NCBI GenBank assembly: GCA_027493625.1
Contig: JAOSKM010000002.1
Coordinates: forward strand, 558,001 to 622,000
Length of the DNA: 64,000 nucleotides
Direction of reading: 5' to 3'
From: Planctomycetota bacterium
GTDB lineage: Bacteria > Planctomycetota > UBA8742 > UBA2392
Shown here piece after piece: positions 1 to 8,575 of this stretch. Numbering within the stretch: the stretch's first letter is position 1; each line of letters opens with the position of its first letter. Made by a program: the position numbers and the translations under genes. The notes under the pieces are model-generated. The model saw nothing but the letters and a program-made list of their open reading frames with translations, was not told the DNA's origin and made no database searches.

Positions 1-1209
1 CACGGTGTAGGCGCCGGGCTCAACGTCACTCAACTCGAAGCGTCCTTCGGCGTCGGTCGGTACGCTCTTGGTGGACCAGCCGCCCCACTGGTTGTTCTGG
101 CGCAACTCGACTCTGGCGTCCTGCAGAGGCTGGCCGTTCTCTTCACTGATCACGCGCCCGATCACGGACGCCGCCGGCATCATGCCGATCTCGCCCAGGT
201 CTTTCTCGCCGCCGGCCGCGAGGTTGACGCGCCCCTGGCCCTGCCAGCCGTTGTAGTTGGCGTAGCCGGTCGCCTGCACACTCAGCACATATGTGCTGGC
301 GGGCAGCGAGTTGACCGAGAAATAGCCCTGCTCGTCGGTGGTGAAACTGCGCGGCACGGTGCCGCCGTCGTTCCAGGCCTCGGCGTCCTGCAGCTGGCCG
401 CGCGCGCCCGCGATGCCCTTGCGGCTGACGGCGTCGATGATGCGCCCGCTGACCGCGGCCGGGATCGCCAGCTTCAGGTTGACTTCCTGGTCCTGGCCGG
501 CCTGCAGGAAGATGCCCGCGGACCTGGCCGGCGCGTAGCCGGCCATGGTGGCGACCACCACGGCCTGTTCAAGGCCCCAGCCTGCGCCACCGGGGGCAGT
601 GCGGCCGGAGTGTGTTTCACCTTCAAAGGCGCTGTCCTTGCGGCGAAAGGTTCTCACGTTCAGTTTCAACGTGTATTCGCCGGCGCCGTCCGTGGTGGTG
701 CTGCCGCTGACACTGCCCTTGGGCTGGCCGCTTGTGCCGGGCTGCGGGCCGCCTCCGCCGCCCCACCAGATGTTGGTTTCTGTGCTCAGCTCGGCGCTGA
801 CCGCGGCGCCCACGGCGGCGCGCCCGTCCGACTTGAAGCTGACGCGCCCGTGCACGGTCATCTCGAGGTTGACTTCATCCCACTGCTGCTCGGCGGGGAT
901 CGGCTCGGTGCCCGGGTTTACGGGCTGCTTGCTGACGTCGGTGCCATTGTCGGGCGTGCCGGGCGTTGAGGTCTCGCCCGGTCCTGCGTTGGCGGCCTGG
1001 TTGCCGCCCTGGTTGCCGCCCTGGCCCGGCTGCGTCGCCAGGGGGTCGCCGGCCTGATCGAGCCCCGCCGGCTCGCCGCTGTCGAGTTCACCCACTTTGG
1101 GCGTGTTGGCCGGGTGGTCGCCCGGCTGCAGAATGACGTAGGCCCCGAATGCCCCGCCGATCAGCAGGATGAGCACCAGCACCGCCACTACCAGCTTGTT
1201 GTTGCGCAT
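1..1209 (-). CDS. Membrane-anchored protein with repeated carboxypeptidase-regulatory/Ig-like domains (3' end cut by window edge)
   Basis: The frame is open from an ATG at 1209 to the left edge, at least 403 codons. The N-terminus (MRNNKLVVAVLVLILLIGG) is a signal anchor, followed by a Pro/Gly/Gln-rich linker and then successive beta-sandwich repeats. These carry the signature of carboxypeptidase-regulatory-like domains: a variable beta segment, then TDEQGYFSVNSLPASTYVL or TDAEGRFELSDVEPGAYTV. Such domains usually mediate protein-protein or carbohydrate contact outside the cytoplasm. No catalytic domain is visible in the part present, and the C-terminus lies outside the window. It could be a surface adhesin or a scaffold of an envelope complex; function is not assignable. 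The gene at 33958 is similar in style (signal anchor plus a long beta-rich ectodomain), but I see no clear homology. Confidence 0.8.
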   Translation of the reverse strand, partial: MRNNKLVVAVLVLILLIGGAFGAYVILQPGDHPANTPKVGELDSGEPAGLDQAGDPLATQPGQGGNQGGNQAANAGPGETSTPGTPDNGTDVSKQPVNPGTEPIPAEQQWDEVNLEMTVHGRVSFKSDGRAAVGAAVSAELSTETNIWWGGGGGPQPGTSGQPKGSVSGSTTTDGAGEYTLKLNVRTFRRKDSAFEGETHSGRTAPGGAGWGLEQAVVVATMAGYAPARSAGIFLQAGQDQEVNLKLAIPAAVSGRIIDAVSRKGIAGARGQLQDAEAWNDGGTVPRSFTTDEQGYFSVNSLPASTYVLSVQATGYANYNGWQGQGRVNLAAGGEKDLGEIGMMPAASVIGRVISEENGQPLQDARVELRQNNQWGGWSTKSVPTDAEGRFELSDVEPGAYTV

Positions 1210-1406
1210 AACCTCTCCCGAATCGGGTTCAATGATACCCCGGTGCACACTGTCGTGGCTAACAGTAGTACGGAATCAGGGGTGCGCCTGTTCCAAACCA
1301 ATCGGCAAAATGTAGGGCGGCAGCTGCAACGCGCAGAGTCGCATGGTCCGCGAAGGCGCTAAAAGCCCCCAGGAATCGCAGGCGGATCAGCCGAAGAAAG
1401 TCAGTC

Positions 1407-1496
1407 GGCCACGAAAGCACGAAAACACAAAAGGTACGGCCACAAAACGCTTTGACTTTGGTGGCAGTTCTTTCGTGATTTCGTGCTTTTGTGGCC
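1407..1496. repeat. Intergenic inverted-repeat element built of CACGAAAACACAAAA-type words
   Basis: The 384-bp gap between the left-edge gene and tyrS contains no credible gene. It holds an imperfect palindrome: the left arm (GGCCACGAAAGCACGAAAAC...) is mirrored by the right arm (...TTTCGTGCTTTTGTGGCC), with a short centre around 1447. Two variants of the same words occur at 5877-5982 and 11450-11531. As RNA it would form a long imperfect hairpin, so it could act as a bidirectional terminator between the flanking genes. Confidence 0.7.
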
Positions 1497-1593
1497 CTAA
1501 TCCCATTGGCCGGCGGGGAATCGCTACGCCCATTTCTTGACGCCTTCGCGCCCCCGCGTGGCCGAATCAGTTCCTTACGGTTCGCAGCGTCTG

Positions 1594-2826
1594 TTACTTC
1601 AGCCTCAGCCGGTAGAAGTGACGCTTGCCTACCTTGAGCACGCGTCCCTGCAGGTCGGCGGCGGTGAACACCGCCTTTTCGTCGTCCACGCTGAACTCGT
1701 CGTTGGTGTCGGGCTGGATCAGCTTGACGCCGCCCTGTTTCAGCAGGCGGCGCGCCTCGCCGCCGGAGACCTTGTGGGCATCCTTGACCAGCGCGAAGGC
1801 GGGGATGCTGCCGTCCAGCGCCAGCTCGAACTCCGGCATGTCCCCGGGCAGGTCGCCCTTGCTGAACACGGACAGGAAAGCCTGCCGGGCAGCCTCAGCA
1901 GCCTCGGCCCCGTGCATGTCTTTCACGATCAGGCCGGCGAGGCGCAGCTTGGCGTCGCGCGGGTGGGTCTGCTTTTCATCCAGAAGATTGTCGATCTGCG
2001 CCAGCGGCTCGCGCGTGAGCAGGGTGTACCAGGGGCGCATCAGCCGGTCGGGGATCGACATCACCTTGCCGAACATGTCGGCGGGCTCGTCCTTCACGCC
2101 GATGGCGTTGCCCAGGCTCTTGGACATCTTCTGCTCGCCGTCGAGGCCCGGGATGATCGGGCTGGTGATGCAGACCTGGGGCTGCATGCCCTCCTGTTCC
2201 TGCAACCGGCGGCCCATCAGCAGGTTGAACAGCTGGTCGGTGCCGCCCAGCTCTACGTCGGCCTTGAGCATCACGCTGTCCCAGCCCTGCATCAGCGGGT
2301 ACAGGAACTCGTGCAGGCTGATCGGCTGCTCGGCGTCGAAGCGCTTGTTGAAATCATCGCGCTCCAGCATCTGGGAAACCGTGCTGCGGGCGGACAGCTT
2401 CAGCACGTCGAGGAATTCCATGTTGTGGAACCATTCGCCGTTGCGCACGACCTCCGTGCGCTCCATGTCCAGCACCTTGGCGGCCTGCGCGATGTAGGTG
2501 AGCGCGTTGTGCTCGACCTGCTCGATGCTGAGCTGGGGGCGGGTCTTGTTGCGCCCGCTGGGGTCGCCGACCATGGCGGTGTAGTCGCCGATGATCAGCA
2601 CGGCCTGGTGGCCGTGGTCCTGGAAGGCGCGCAGGCGGCGCAGCACCACGGTGTGTCCGAGGTGGATGTCGGGGCTTGACGGGTCAATACCCAGCTTGAC
2701 GCGCAGTGGCTTGCCGGTCTGCGCGGCTTTCTCAAGGCGCTTGCGCAGCTCGGGCTCGGAAATCACGTCCTGGGCGCCGCGCAGCAGGTCGGCCAGCTGC
2801 TGATCAACAGGTGCGAATGGGCTCAT
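1594..2826 (-). CDS. tyrS: Tyrosyl-tRNA synthetase
   Basis: A complete 410-residue class I aminoacyl-tRNA synthetase, which charges tRNA-Tyr with tyrosine in the cytoplasm. The HIGH-type motif reads PDIHLGHTVVLRRL near residue 55, the KMSKS motif is intact (GEQKMSKSLGN, about residue 232), and the tyrosine-pocket segment GTDQLFNLLMGRRLQ lies between them. An S4 RNA-binding domain occupies the C-terminus (GGEARRLLKQGGVKL). HLGH in place of HIGH and the length of about 400 residues fit the TyrZ-like group of TyrRS. The gene stands alone between two inverted-repeat elements, so it is probably monocistronic. No T-box leader is visible upstream. Confidence 0.97.
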   Translation of the reverse strand: MSPFAPVDQQLADLLRGAQDVISEPELRKRLEKAAQTGKPLRVKLGIDPSSPDIHLGHTVVLRRLRAFQDHGHQAVLIIGDYTAMVGDPSGRNKTRPQLSIEQVEHNALTYIAQAAKVLDMERTEVVRNGEWFHNMEFLDVLKLSARSTVSQMLERDDFNKRFDAEQPISLHEFLYPLMQGWDSVMLKADVELGGTDQLFNLLMGRRLQEQEGMQPQVCITSPIIPGLDGEQKMSKSLGNAIGVKDEPADMFGKVMSIPDRLMRPWYTLLTREPLAQIDNLLDEKQTHPRDAKLRLAGLIVKDMHGAEAAEAARQAFLSVFSKGDLPGDMPEFELALDGSIPAFALVKDAHKVSGGEARRLLKQGGVKLIQPDTNDEFSVDDEKAVFTAADLQGRVLKVGKRHFYRLRLK

Positions 2827-2831
2827 GGCGC

Positions 2832-2960
2832 GGCAGGTTACAGGTTTCAGGTTTCAGGTTACAGGGCACGGTACAGACCTTGGTTGTGACGGCCGGACAA
2901 CGATTCAACGCCCAGGGGATTCACACCCTGATCCCTGAAACCTGTCACCTGAAACCTGGA
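2832..2960. repeat. Inverted-repeat element of CAGGTTTCAGG words
   Basis: The left arm (2832-2862) is a run of CAGGTTTCAGGTTACAGG words and the right arm (2932-2960) is its mirror, CCCTGAAACCTGTCACCTG. About 70 bp of unrelated sequence lies between them. The same vocabulary recurs at 43498-43582. It fills the whole gap between tyrS and the next leftward gene. Confidence 0.7.
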
Positions 2961-2961
2961 T

Positions 2962-3626
2962 CTACTCGTCCGATTCTTCGCCGACGTCGTCGAACAGGGG
3001 ATCGTAGTCTTCCAGTTCGTCCACGTCATCGAACAGCCGGCCCGCGGCGCCCGGCTTGGGCATGCTCTTGCGGCGGAAGGGCTCCACTGCCGCCTGGCGC
3101 ATGGTCTCGTACTCGTCGACGTCATTGGGCTCCGCGGCCACCGCGGCGGGCTTGGCTTTGCGGGCGCTTTCGGAAGAGGCCGCGACAGCCGGCTGCTTTT
3201 TTACTCTCGGCCTTTTTGCCGGCCGCGGGCTTTGGTTTGCTGGTGGTCTTGCTCATCGCCTGCTTTTTCCCGGTTGTGTTTTTCGCTGACTTCTTGTGCT
3301 GCTTAACGCTTGCCGGATTCCGCGCGTTCCCGGTTGAACCGGAAGACTTCATGGCGCCCCTGGCGGGGGCCTTCTTCGCGGTTTTCGCTGCAGACTTCTT
3401 CGCTGACCTGGTGGCCGGCCTGGCGGATTTCTGTTTCAGCGGCTGCTTCGCGAGCTTCTTCGCGGTTTTCTTCACTGTCTTTTTCGCGGATTTCTTCGCG
3501 GATTTCTTCGCGGATTTCTTCGCGGCGGTCTTCTTCGCGGCCTTTTTTTGCGGGCTGTTTAACGGATTTCACCTTGCCGCTCCTGGTGGGGGGCTTGCGT
3601 GTTCCGGATCCGGTCTTTGCCGCCAT
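2962..3626 (-). CDS. Lys/Ala-rich basic protein with acidic C-terminal tail (two homopolymer frame breaks)
   Basis: Read through two frame breaks this encodes about 220 residues. After a short basic start (MAAKTGSGTRKPPTRSG) comes a histone H1-like array of KKSAKKSAKK repeats, then a Lys/Ala/Ser linker, then a distinct acidic tail (DDVDELEDYDPLFDDVGEE). The breaks are at a T7 run (3543-3549) and a T6 run (3197-3202) on the plus strand. Removing one base at each gives a continuous 221-codon frame. Lys-repeat proteins of this type usually bind DNA non-specifically and compact the nucleoid. The acidic tail could damp that binding or serve as a partner site; this is inference. It lies divergently from mutL, 162 bp away. 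Confidence 0.65.
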
Positions 3627-3788
3627 GCGGTTGCTCCGGTGGTAGTGTCAGATAAGTACCAACCATTGCCCAATAAGAATATTCCAGATTCTGTCAAGAC
3701 AAAAGTCTCGCAGCAGCCCCTTTTCCACCCCCGCCAACATACCCTCGACACGCGTTGCCGATGTCGCACCGGCCCCTACTATTGCGCC

Positions 3789-5715
3789 ATGGCCCGCATC
3801 CAACTGCTGCCGCCCGAGCTCGCCAACAAGATCGCCGCCGGCGAGGTGGTGGAACGCCCGGCCAGCGTGGTCAAGGAACTGGTGGAAAACGCCCTGGACG
3901 CCGGCGCCACCCGCGTGGACGTGCAGCTGGTGGACGCCGGCAAGACCCTGATCCGCGTGGCCGACGACGGCATCGGCATGGACGCCGAAGACCTGAAGCT
4001 GGCCTTCGAGCCCCACGCCACCAGCAAGCTCAGCAGTGTCGAGGAGCTGTTCCGGGTGCTGACCCACGGCTTCCGCGGCGAGGCGCTGGCCAGCATCCAG
4101 AGCGTCAGCCGCGCGCGCATCACCACCCGCACCCGCAACGCGCCCGTGGCGTTGCAGCTCGAGTGTGCCGGCGGCCAGGCCGGCGAAATCCGCGAGGCCG
4201 CGGGGGCCCCCGGCACGGTGATCGAAATCCGCGACCTGTTCTTCAACGTGCCCGCGCGGCGCCGCTGGCTGAAGGGCGACTCCACCGAGTTCAGCCACGT
4301 GGTCGAGCTGCTGCAGTCCATCGCGGCCGCCAACCCCGAGGTCGGCTTTTCGCTGACGCACGGCGAGCGCAAGGCCTTCGACGTGCCGGCCGGCCAGGGC
4401 CAGGATGAACGCGTACGCGCGCTGTACGGCGACCGCTTCCACGAGGGTCTGCTGGAGGTGCACGAGTACGAAAGTTACGGCCGTCTGGACGGCTACATCG
4501 CGCCGCCCGCGATGCACCGCCCGAACAGCAAGGGGCTGCTGCTGTTCGTGAACCGGCGCCCGATCAAGGACCGTTCGCTGATCCAGGCGGTGATCCTGGC
4601 CTACCGCGAGTTCCTGCCTCCCGGGCGTTACCCGGTGGCGGTGCTGTTCCTGACCGTGGACCCGGAGAGCATCGACGTCAACGTGCACCCGGCCAAGACC
4701 GAGGTGCGCTTCCTTGAGCACAACCGCATTTTCTCACTGATCAAGTCGGCCCTGGCCGAGAAGCTGATCAACAGCGGGGTGCTGCCGGGCATCCGGCTGC
4801 ACGGGCCGGCGATGCCGCAGGCGCGGCCGGATTCGCCCTTCGAGCCGACCTTTGACGTGTCAAGACCCAGGCTGTTCGACGCACAGTCCGAGCAGCGCGC
4901 CCGCGACGCCGAGCACCGCTGGGACGAAGCCCGCCGCGTGCTGGACGAGGCCCTGGGGCCGGTGGTGTCGCGCTACGAGGTGCGGGATGTCGGGAGCGCA
5001 AACAACGGAGTGTCTGAGGCGGCAGTCGGCAGTCGGCAGTCGGCAGGCGGCAGACGACAGTCGACTTCGCCAAGGCTTCGTCGCCCAGGGTCCGCAGGCG
5101 TCGGAAGCGGCCGACGTCGTCCCGGGCGGCAGCCTGCTCGCGCAAGCCAAAGCCCTGTTCCAGGTCGGCGCCACCTACATCGTGGTGGAAGTGGCCGACG
5201 GCATGGTGGTGATCGACCAGCACGCCTACCACGAGCGCATCCTGTACTGGCTGCTGGAGAACCGCATCTCCAGCCAGGCTGTGGAGCGCCAGCGCCTGCT
5301 GGTGCCGCAGCCGCTGGAGCTGTCGCTGGCGGCGGCCGCGCTGGCCGAGGCGCACAGCGATGCCCTGCGCGAGTTCGGCTTCGAGCTGGAGCCCTTCGGC
5401 CACGGGGCCTGGGCCCTGCGCGCGGTGCCCAAGTTCTCGGTGGGGGGCAAGCACCTGGAGGTGGTGCAGGAAATCCTGGAAGAGCTGGCCCAGGGACGCA
5501 AGCCGCAGACACCCGCCGAGCTGCGCAAGAGCATGGTGGAGAGCGTGGCCTGCCACGCGGCGATCAAGGCCGGCGACGTGCTGGAGCCGCAACAGATCAA
5601 GAACCTGCTGCAACTGGGCGAAACGGTGCCGCACACCTTTTCATGCCCACACGGCCGTCCGACCACTTACAAGCTGGGTTTCGCAGACCTCGATAAGATC
5701 TTCCACCGGCGCTGA
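3789..5715 (+). CDS. mutL: DNA mismatch repair protein MutL (frame break in the linker)
   Basis: MutL links mismatch recognition by MutS to strand incision. The GHKL ATPase head is intact: ELVENALDAGATRVDV (motif I), DDGIGMDAEDLKLAF (II) and THGFRGEALASI (III). The C-terminal dimerisation domain carries the nuclease-type motifs DQHAYHER, SVACHAAIKAGD and FSCPHGRPTTYKL. In the DQHA(X)2E(X)4E metal motif the second Glu is Trp here, so nicking activity is uncertain. Head and tail are in different frames; the +1 change falls somewhere in 4990-5150, the disordered linker, next to a GGCAGTC tandem repeat. One base fewer gives 641 residues, a normal length. Start ATG 3789 was chosen because MARIQLLPPELANKIAAGEVV is the conserved N-terminus. 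Confidence 0.93.
5021..5064. repeat. GGCAGTC tandem repeat inside the mutL linker
   Basis: Three to four copies of the 7-mer GGCAGTC, then decayed copies (GGCAGG, GACAGTCGAC), lie between the ATPase and dimerisation domains. A 7-bp unit shifts the reading frame with each copy gained or lost, so this is a natural site for frame variation, as well as a difficult stretch for sequencing. Confidence 0.75.
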
Positions 5716-5718
5716 GCA

Positions 5719-5982
5719 ACCAAAGCCCGGGATGCCAATCCCGGGCGAGTGAGCCTGTGCTCGCGGATCAATCGTAGTCCGCCCGGGGTTTGCACCCCGG
5801 GCTTCGGCTCTCGCGCCCCCGCGTGGTGCTTGCAGTTGAGCAGCGTGCGAGGCCGCAAACCGGATCGTTTGATGGGCCACGAAAACACTAAAACACCAAA
5901 GAAAGACCACGAAAACTGCGGAAGCCGGCGATCACCTATCCGCTTTTCGTGAGCTTGTGTTTTGTGTTTTCGTGTTTTTGTG
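5719..5982. repeat. Two inverted-repeat elements between mutL and tatD
   Basis: The gap between the convergent mutL and tatD genes holds no gene. The first element (5719-5810) is made of AAGCCCGGGATGCC / GGCATCCCGGGCTT-type words (GCCCGGGATGCCAATCCCGGG, then CCCGGGGTTTGCACCCCGGG). The second (5877-5982) uses CCACGAAAACACTAAAAC words mirrored by TTTTCGTGTTTTTGTGG. Both could terminate transcription from either side. Confidence 0.65.
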
Positions 5983-5986
5983 GCCC

Positions 5987-6760
5987 TTAAATCCGCAGCA
6001 CGGCCCGGGCCGTGGCGGTGGTGCGGGTGAAGACTTCTTCCGCCGAGATTCCCCAGATTTCGGCGAGCTTCTCGGCCGTGTGTTTTACGAACGCCGGCTC
6101 GTTGCGCTTGCCGCGGTGGGGGGCGGGGGCCAAGAACGGCGCGTCCGTCTCCACCACCACGTCCTCGGGAGTGAGCACGGCCGCGGCCGCGCGGATGGTG
6201 TCGCAGGACTGGTTCTTGAACGTGACCTGGCCGGCGAAGCTGATCTTGAAGCCGAGTTCTTTCCAGCCCAGCGCTTCCTCGGGGCCGTCGCTGAAGCAAT
6301 GGGCGAAACCCTTCCAGCCCCTGGGGTGCACGCCGCGGATCACGCGCTCGCAGATTTTAAAGGCGTCGCGGCTGTGGATGCAGACCGGCAGATCGAGTTC
6401 ACCGGCCAGCTCCAGTTGCCGCGCGAACGCCTTCTCCTGCACGTCGATCGGATCCGGCGCCTTCACCGTGTCGATGCCCATTTCACCCATCAGCACCATC
6501 TCGGGCTCGCTGAGCAGTGCGCGAAACTCCGCCAGCAGCGCGTCTTCGAGTTTGCCGGCGTCGTAGGGGTGGGCGCCTACGCTCGCGTAGACACGGCCGG
6601 GGAACTTGCGGGCCAGGGCCAGGGCCTCGCGCCCGCCCTCGGGCAGCATGCCGATACAGACCACCTTCTCGACGCCGTTTTCGAGGGCGCGCTGCAGCAT
6701 GGCCTCCCGGTCGGCGTCGTAGTCGTGGAAATTGATGTGGCAGTGGGTGTCGATCAGCAT
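5987..6760 (-). CDS. tatD: TatD-family metal-dependent DNase
   Basis: A 257-residue amidohydrolase-fold nuclease. The N-terminal metal motif is DTHCHINFHDYDADREAML and the later ligands are in VGAHPYDAG, CIHSRDAF and FAHCFSDG; the C-terminal VVETDAPFLAP is diagnostic for the family. TatD enzymes are 3'-5' exonucleases acting on single-stranded DNA or RNA and are linked to DNA repair; despite the name they are not part of the Tat translocase. Full length and intact. The position beside mutL is suggestive, but the two genes converge, so they are not one operon. Confidence 0.93.
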   Translation of the reverse strand: MLIDTHCHINFHDYDADREAMLQRALENGVEKVVCIGMLPEGGREALALARKFPGRVYASVGAHPYDAGKLEDALLAEFRALLSEPEMVLMGEMGIDTVKAPDPIDVQEKAFARQLELAGELDLPVCIHSRDAFKICERVIRGVHPRGWKGFAHCFSDGPEEALGWKELGFKISFAGQVTFKNQSCDTIRAAAAVLTPEDVVVETDAPFLAPAPHRGKRNEPAFVKHTAEKLAEIWGISAEEVFTRTTATARAVLRI

Positions 6761-6766
6761 GGGAAC

Positions 6767-6851
6767 GGATTATGGATTGAGAATTCAGGATTCAGAACCC
6801 GGCGCACGAACCCATTCGCTGAATTCTGAATCCATCATCCTGAATCCGTTG
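6767..6851. repeat. Inverted-repeat element of ATTCAGGATTCAG words
   Basis: The left arm (GGATTGAGAATTCAGGATTC) is mirrored by GAATTCTGAATCCATCATCC. It occupies the entire gap between tatD and the next leftward gene, giving a stem of about 30 bp with mismatches. Confidence 0.65.
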
Positions 6852-6854
6852 CGG

Positions 6855-7706
6855 CTACTTATTCGCCTCCAACAGCCCCCGGGCTTTCTTCTGCCAATCG
6901 GCGAATTCGAACTCGTGGCCGGCCGGCGCCGCTGCCTGCTGACCCAGCAGCCACTTGTCCAGCCGCTCGCGGGCCTGCTGTGCGAACTCGGGCTTGTCTT
7001 TGTCCTTGGCCCACAGGAACTCCGCCTCCGCCATGTACAGGTGGTTTTCAGGCCAAAGGGGTGCTTTCTCCAGCGCCTTCTCGAGGTTCTTCTTGCCGTT
7101 GCGCAGGCTGCCGATGCTTACCGGCGGGCCGGGTGCTCGCAGCTGCAGCACGCCCAGCACCCGCCAGGGGCCGCCGTGGGCCACGTCCTGGTCGCGCTCG
7201 ATCAGCAATTTAGTGTTCGTCTCGATCTTGCTGACGGCATCCAGGCCGTAGTCGTGGTCCAGGTCGCCCAGAAAACCGGCCAGCACGGCGTGGTAGAACA
7301 GCGCCTCAGCGCCCTGCGGCTGCAGCTTCAGCGCTGTGTTTGCGTAAACCAAACCGCTGCGCGCGTGGCGCTCGCGCTCGACGTTGTCGGGGCTGTAGCC
7401 AGCCAGCCAGGCGTCCGTGCGCGCGGCCTTCCAGAGCGCGTCGTAGCTGCGTGCTTTTTCGAACTCAAGCGCGCGCGCGAACATGCTGGAACTGATGCGC
7501 ACGCGCTCGAGGGTGCGCGGCGTCTGTTCAAACGCGGCTTCCGCATCTTGCGCCAGCGGCACCGGGTCCGCGCCGTTACTTTCCTTGTTGGCGTTGTTGT
7601 GCAGCACCTCTTCCGGCACCTGTTTGCACGCGGCCGGAAACACCAGCAGCGCCGCCAGGGCGGCGACGGCCGTGATTGCGCTGATGGCTAGCCGGCGTCG
7701 TACCAC
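6855..7706 (-). CDS. TatT-like TPR lipoprotein
   Basis: A 283-residue protein with a hydrophobic N-terminus ending in a lipobox-like Ala-Ala-Cys (LLVFPAACKQ), then helical repeats that include LGVLQLRAPGPPVSIGSLRNG. That segment and the overall length resemble TatT, the TPR partner of some TRAP-type carboxylate transporters. TatT-like proteins form a periplasmic trimer that contacts a substrate-binding protein. The gene overlaps the 3' end of the binding-protein gene by 19 bp, so the two are probably translated together. The transport partner here is an RND protein rather than TRAP membrane subunits, so the substrate is open. Confidence 0.7.
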   Translation of the reverse strand: MVRRRLAISAITAVAALAALLVFPAACKQVPEEVLHNNANKESNGADPVPLAQDAEAAFEQTPRTLERVRISSSMFARALEFEKARSYDALWKAARTDAWLAGYSPDNVERERHARSGLVYANTALKLQPQGAEALFYHAVLAGFLGDLDHDYGLDAVSKIETNTKLLIERDQDVAHGGPWRVLGVLQLRAPGPPVSIGSLRNGKKNLEKALEKAPLWPENHLYMAEAEFLWAKDKDKPEFAQQARERLDKWLLGQQAAAPAGHEFEFADWQKKARGLLEANK

Positions 7707-8539
7707 TGCTGCACTTTCTCGAGGCGCTTCGGGTCCGGCGCGGGGAACTTCGGGGATTGCAGGTTTTCACCCACCTTCTTGCCCTCTTCGTTGTCGTCCA
7801 GGGCGCCGATCAGCTTCTTGAACTCCTCGCGCTTGTCGCCCAGGCGGCCGTCAACTTCCACCACCAGGTCCTGGGGCAAGCGCTCGGACTGCAGGCCTTT
7901 CTTCAGTGTCTTCAGGTCGTCGTCTTTTGCGAACACGTCCAGGGTCACGGAATCGACCAGCACGAAATCGGGCGCGCCATCCTCTTCGTCGATGATCTCG
8001 TAGGCCGCGTCGCTCAGGTTGTCGTACTGCACCCATTCGACGGGCTTGACGCCTGCAGGGGCGCGTAACACGGCCTTGTTCAGCCAGTCGAGGTCGGCGC
8101 TCATGCTTGTGGCGACTTTCTTGCCGGCCGGGTACTCCTTCATTTCGGTAGCGCCCACCAGGGTGTACTGCTCGCCGTCTTTGCCGCCTCGGGTGGCCTC
8201 GGCCAGTGCGGTTAGCTTGAGATCGGCCTTGTGCTTGAAGTAGAAACCGGGGCTGACGATGGCGACGGCCACGGGCTTCTTGTCGTCTTTCAGCAGGCTC
8301 AGGGCGTCTTCCGGCTTGTTGCGCACGCCGATGCGGGTGAAGTCGCTGCCCGGCATGCGTTTGTCGAGGTAGTCCGTGAAGCCGTCGAGAGTCGCGCCGG
8401 CCTTGTCGTCCGTGGCATAGCGCTCGCCAAGCTTGTAGACGACCAGGCCGAACTCTTTCGGCTTATCCTGGGCGCTGGCGGCGCCCAGCAGCAGCGCCAG
8501 GCAGATTGCCGGGCTGATGACGCGGAACAGGTGGGTCAT
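7688..8539 (-). CDS. Periplasmic substrate-binding-like protein (PhnD-type fold)
   Basis: A 283-residue protein with a clear signal peptide (MTHLFRVISPAICLALLLG, cut after AASAQ). The body, LVVYKLGERYATDDK...GFTDYLDKRMPG then VAVAIVSPGFYFKH and DFVLVDSVTLDVF, follows the layout of phosphonate/phosphite-type (PhnD, PF12974-like) binding proteins: a two-lobed domain that captures a small ligand. No permease or ATPase of an ABC importer is nearby. It sits between the RND gene (36 bp upstream) and the TatT-like gene in one leftward operon. An RND-associated or sensory role is more likely than classical ABC import. Ligand unknown. Confidence 0.65.
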   Translation of the reverse strand: MTHLFRVISPAICLALLLGAASAQDKPKEFGLVVYKLGERYATDDKAGATLDGFTDYLDKRMPGSDFTRIGVRNKPEDALSLLKDDKKPVAVAIVSPGFYFKHKADLKLTALAEATRGGKDGEQYTLVGATEMKEYPAGKKVATSMSADLDWLNKAVLRAPAGVKPVEWVQYDNLSDAAYEIIDEEDGAPDFVLVDSVTLDVFAKDDDLKTLKKGLQSERLPQDLVVEVDGRLGDKREEFKKLIGALDDNEEGKKVGENLQSPKFPAPDPKRLEKVQQWYDAG

Positions 8540-8575
8540 GGTGCTCTCTCGCTTCCGGCCCCGGAAGACAAACAG

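Noticed and set aside
5021..5064. CRISPR array in mutL
   Set aside because: Unit of 7 bp, no spacers; a simple tandem repeat.
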